Assembly: GCA_947623725.1 (NCBI GenBank)
Contig: CANQHI010000009.1
Coordinates: 1-42,125, forward strand
Direction: 5' to 3'
Source: an uncultured Clostridia bacterium
Lineage (GTDB): Bacteria; Bacillota; Clostridia; TANB77; CAG-508
Length of the DNA: 42,125 bases
This document shows positions 41,711 to 42,125 of this stretch, one piece after another. Under the pieces are notes generated by a model. That model had not been told where the DNA came from, ran no database searches, and was given only the letters and a program-made list of their open reading frames with translations. The position numbers and the translations under genes were made by a program. How positions within the stretch are numbered: the stretch's first letter is position 1; every line of letters begins with the position of its first letter.

Positions 41711-42125
41711 CTACAATTGTTTATTTATTTCATCTATCCAACTTTCATCATCACTTTCAAAATTTTCAATAAACTTTAATATATTAGTGCTAGAAGTTAC
41801 ATTATCGTCTATTGATAATTTAGCTACATTTTCTTTCATTTTTTCATAATTACTTCTTTTAATTTTGCTAAATAATTCTTTTCTTTGATCATCTGTAGCT
41901 TTATAGTTATCAATACCAACATACTCCTTTATATATTTACTATTTATAACTTTGCTTTGACTTTTTAATTTTATTTCGGCAAAATGTGAAAGTATTATTT
42001 GCATTGTACATGGATTTCCAAATATTACTATGTCATCTGCTACATCTTTGTCATGAAAGTCATTTATCTTTTGTTTAATTTCTTTATATTCTTTTGATGG
42101 TCCTTTATCTGTATCACAAAATATT
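41711..42125 (-). CDS. Uncharacterised protein, partial at the right edge
   Basis: The frame runs off the window; 137 codons are visible. Its first visible part has IFCDTDKGPSKEYKEIKQKI and VADDIVIFGNPCTMQIILSH, followed by a Lys-rich helical C-terminus ending WIDEINKQL. The DTD pattern and the NPCxxxxLxxHF block recall RloB/TOPRIM-like proteins linked to restriction or ATPase systems, but I cannot confirm it. The internal ATG at 42004 is not the true start. Confidence 0.6.
   Translation of the reverse strand, partial: IFCDTDKGPSKEYKEIKQKINDFHDKDVADDIVIFGNPCTMQIILSHFAEIKLKSQSKVINSKYIKEYVGIDNYKATDDQRKELFSKIKRSNYEKMKENVAKLSIDDNVTSSTNILKFIENFESDDESWIDEINKQL

Noticed and set aside
1..42125. tRNA or rRNA genes, prophage or insertion sequences
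   Set aside because: I saw no tRNA cloverleaf with a GTTCRANNC arm, no rRNA sequence, and no transposase, integrase or phage structural genes in any frame.

Overview
This is a very AT-rich stretch of a spore-forming, Gram-positive anaerobe of the class Clostridia, probably an uncultured gut-type lineage. The evidence is: sporulation genes yabP and yabQ beside divIC; a cwlJ-gerQ spore germination pair; a rubrerythrin; a pta-ackA acetate pathway; LPQTG wall anchors; strong AGGAGG-type ribosome binding sites; many TTG starts; and TGA used as a stop.

Layout. 1-3957 (+): the end of a large wall-anchored protein (lectin-like and Ig-like domains), a serpin-like membrane protein, a small membrane protein and an acyltransferase. 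3958-4607: a 650 bp gap. 4608-8201 (-): rho, divIC, yabQ, yabP and a membrane protein. 8224-11723 (-): pta followed by two tandem acetate kinase genes. 12006-13996: an RluA-type pseudouridine synthase, RNase P RNA and a small LPQTG protein. 14307-18472 (-): ychF, two glycosyltransferases and rpiA. 18490-24736 (-): two cadherin-like-domain surface proteins, a glucosaminidase with SH3 and dockerin-like modules, and a phosphofructokinase. 24861-29138 (-): an O-methyltransferase and two tandem giant membrane proteins. 29429-31099 (+): a D,D-carboxypeptidase and an XRE regulator. 31224-38339 (-): housekeeping genes, rubrerythrin, and a MATE transporter fused to a cytidylate-kinase-like domain. 38470-42125: a small exporter, gerQ-like and cwlJ, an L,D-transpeptidase, and HD and HAD-type proteins.

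The most striking observation concerns the codon CGG. Reading every coding region by eye, I found CGG in frame only three times, and each time the conserved protein continues only if the ribosome moves +1 at exactly that codon (C skipped, GGA read next). Two sites are in the cwlJ-type hydrolase (39934-39936 and 39630-39632). One is near the start of a PTPS-related membrane protein (28765-28767). CGG is common out of frame (roughly 35-40 cases), and CGA, CGC and CGT are used normally as arginine. This suggests that CGG is unassigned or starved in this organism and serves as a +1 frameshift signal. A shared assembly artefact is the main alternative.

The second notable element is a dispersed structured repeat of about 110-142 bp (12931-13041, 15603-15742, 22477-22618, and a half copy at 34541-34614). 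Its core is conserved, while its long terminal stems differ in sequence but stay complementary. Every copy lies directly 3' of a gene, which suggests a mobile or amplified bidirectional terminator-like element.
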